A stretch of 64,000 bases of DNA. Origin: Hydractinia symbiolongicarpus (taxonomy: Eukaryota; Cnidaria; Hydrozoa; Anthoathecata; Hydractiniidae). The stretch spans positions 18,352,001 through 18,416,000 of the forward strand of contig NC_079879.1 in NCBI RefSeq assembly GCF_029227915.1. The letters are read 5' to 3'. The notes beneath the pieces were generated by a model, which had not been told where the DNA came from, did not search any database, and saw only the letters and a list, made by a program, of their open reading frames with translations. The position numbers and the translations under genes are program-made. Every line of letters begins with the position of its first letter. Position 1 is the first letter of the stretch. This document shows, piece after piece, positions 61,982 to 64,000 of this stretch.

Positions 61982-63525
61982 TGTTCATAAATTTCTAACT
62001 AAAGTAAAACGTATCATCCTTACAGAGTTGAACTACAGAAAAAGATATTAATTCTTTGTTTCACTTGTACATCCAATGATTGTTTACTGACCAAAGTATC
62101 TATTGATTGCATTATTTTAAAATAACACAACATTATTACAGATAAATTACATGATAGTAACAACAACTTATGAAACTTTATTGTTATTATTTTTTATATT
62201 AAACAACCGAACGCATAGATGTACAATAACAATCTTTCCTAGTTGAAAACCTTGTATAGAACGTACATAAACAGTGTTGCCACTTTTTTTACGGAGTCCA
62301 ATTCATAAAATTTTACGAGTTTTGGTGGAAATTTTTACTATTTTTTAAATGTTTTTTTTTTTTACTTTACATATTTCCACAAATTTATTTCACAAAATAG
62401 CAAATACTTGCAGAGATTTTAAAAGGTAATGTCATGTGTTAAGAAAAATTTTTTTGCTGTACCTATGTACTAGGCATGGCAAACTTGATAAAAAAGATTG
62501 AACAGAGCCAAACCAGAGGAACTAATACTCAATGAAGACGAGTTACAAACGTAATAAAATATTTTATATCAGAGGATTTTTCAGAATGATATAAGACAAG
62601 TAAAAAAAAATACACGTGTCAAGTGTTTTATAGACGCATTTGGATGTACTAGTCTTCGCAATCTCTCATGAAGCTTGATATTCTGCAGGTGGTATGGTAT
62701 CAATAGTACACTTTCAAAACATTTTTCTTGTATTACTAGCATGGCTGCGTGCTTTTACATGCTTTTACATGCTTCTTCTTATTTGCATATTACTAGCTTA
62801 AGAACATAACAAAAAAAAATGTTAAAGCAGTATAGACAAGAAGTTAATACTTAGTACATGACAATGTCATTAAAATTATTACATATGCAAATGTACAGGT
62901 ACAAAATGAAATCTAGGCAATAAAAAATCTTTAAAAAATCTAATTACAAAGAAACAAATAAAAACACCAAAATGAAAAACCTTTGAGATTTTGAGTTATA
63001 ATATTCCAAAAAAATAAATAAAACAACTTTAGTTCGAATTTTTCTAACAAATTAATTACGTTGCTTACTTATAAAATATCTTATGGTTTGACTTCTATAG
63101 CATTAGATGTAAATCGTTCTTACAGAAAAACAACAACCTTTTGAAGTAATTTTATTTAATTTTTAAAATCGCAAAATTATATCTTGTATTAAGTTTTTCC
63201 TGTGATAGGATCGTTTGTACACTATTCCATACTGTGTTATACTGAAAACAAAAGTTCTAATCCCAATTTTGAAAAATAAAATAAAAAAAGGAAGGAGAAA
63301 TAGTCCTGAGGCTAACTTTGAAATGGAGGTACTTACAATCTTCCCTTTTGAGTGTAATAGCAAGAAGGTCTTTTAAATTTGACTCAAAGTAGTTAGTTCA
63401 AAATATGGTAAAATCCTTGAGACCATTTTTCTAAAAACAGTACTTCTCAAGTTAAGAGCATTATTTCAATGCAACAACTTGACATATATTTCTTCGAATA
63501 AACAATAAAAATATCATTAACAGAA
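61982..63525. other. Spacer between DENND6 and PPIL6
   Basis: PPIL6 promoter region and DENND6 3' UTR by position. Includes a short ACATGCTTTT direct repeat near 62757. No gene or RNA recognised. Confidence 0.5.
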
Positions 63526-64000
63526 CTATAAACTTTTTCTAATGATGCCTTGTAAATCTAACGGTAGTACTTTTAACACATTTTTCATTTGCAAATGTAA
63601 CTTATTTCGGATATCTGAAGAAAAATTTAAATTGCGACATCTAATTAATTTCTTCTTCATTTGCATATACAAGTCCACAATTTCCACTTCATCTTTTCCA
63701 ATTAGCCATTTCTCTATATCCGCCTGACACAAAGCTTCTATGTGTAACACATCAAGTTTGTAGTTCACCTCTTCTGTTTTCTTGTAAAACCAAGCTTCAA
63801 AATTGGGCGATTTAAAAAACTTACGATATAATAATTGCCAATTGCCTCTCATTTTAGATGTTAGTTGTGGCCCATAAGTCGATAAAGTCTGCATAAACTC
63901 CTCTGTGTTAAATCGATGCAACTTTGGTGGACTTTTCCATGGTGAAATACTTCTTTGTAGTGGCATTAGACTCCCGATGTATCGTTCTAGTGGTATCATA
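63526..64000 (-). CDS. DENND6: DENN domain-containing protein 6, terminal exon (partial)
   Basis: The frame is open to the window edge and ends at the stop at 63526, so only the last 158 codons or so are seen. It contains PLERYIGSLMPLQRSISPWK, FNTEEFMQTLSTYGPQLTS, LYRKFFKSPNFEAWF, LHIEALC and a C-terminal VLPLDLQGIIRKSL, aligning throughout with the C-terminus of human DENND6A/B. The family acts as a guanine nucleotide exchange factor for Rab14 in endosomal recycling. The DENN catalytic lobes lie upstream, outside the window. Whether the species has one or two paralogues cannot be told. Confidence 0.93.
   Translation of the reverse strand, partial: MIPLERYIGSLMPLQRSISPWKSPPKLHRFNTEEFMQTLSTYGPQLTSKMRGNWQLLYRKFFKSPNFEAWFYKKTEEVNYKLDVLHIEALCQADIEKWLIGKDEVEIVDLYMQMKKKLIRCRNLNFSSDIRNKLHLQMKNVLKVLPLDLQGIIRKSL

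Overview
The window is AT-rich eukaryotic DNA with spliced genes: GT-AG introns, phase-consistent exons and polyadenylation signals. Gene content (POLR1A, PSMG1, PPIL6, DENND6) is metazoan. The low GC, short introns and dense small inverted-repeat transposons suggest a cnidarian, perhaps a hydrozoan. That assignment is inference; no marker here settles it.

Layout. 1-2535: decayed DDE-integrase transposon with a second accessory ORF and subterminal repeats. 4670-19528 (+): the 3' two-thirds of POLR1A, the largest subunit of RNA polymerase I, in 30 exons; the 5' exons are not in the window. 20.1-23.9 kb: repeat-rich spacer with a HIRAN-like gene fragment and a gag/protease retroelement relic. 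23924-53933 (+): tandem cluster of four six-exon genes. 54478-64000 (-): PSMG1 (5 exons), PPIL6 (9 exons) and the terminal exon of DENND6.

The most interesting content is the four-gene cluster. Each gene encodes a compact receptor-channel of about 470 residues: signal peptide, half a ligand-binding domain (S1), M1, a pore loop with a complete K+ channel filter (TxTTxGYGD type), an inner helix, the other half-domain (S2), an iGluR-like M4, and a short coiled-coil tail. This is the architecture of an ionotropic glutamate receptor with a K+-type pore, comparable to bacterial GluR0 and rotifer AvGluR1. The pore loop itself reads like a Shaker-type Kv channel. All four genes keep identical lengths for exons 2, 3 and 4 (92, 148 and 64 nt) and the same intron phases, one of which splits the first glycine codon of GYG. 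The canonical agonist-binding arginine is not visible, so the ligand is unknown. The last two copies differ strongly in the S1 exon but are almost identical in the pore and M4 exons and in intron 2, which suggests recent duplication plus gene conversion. Introns of the cluster are loaded with transposons: a tRNA-derived SINE, a Tigger remnant, foldback elements, and a 1-kb inverted repeat made of palindromic TACTGCGCAGTA units.
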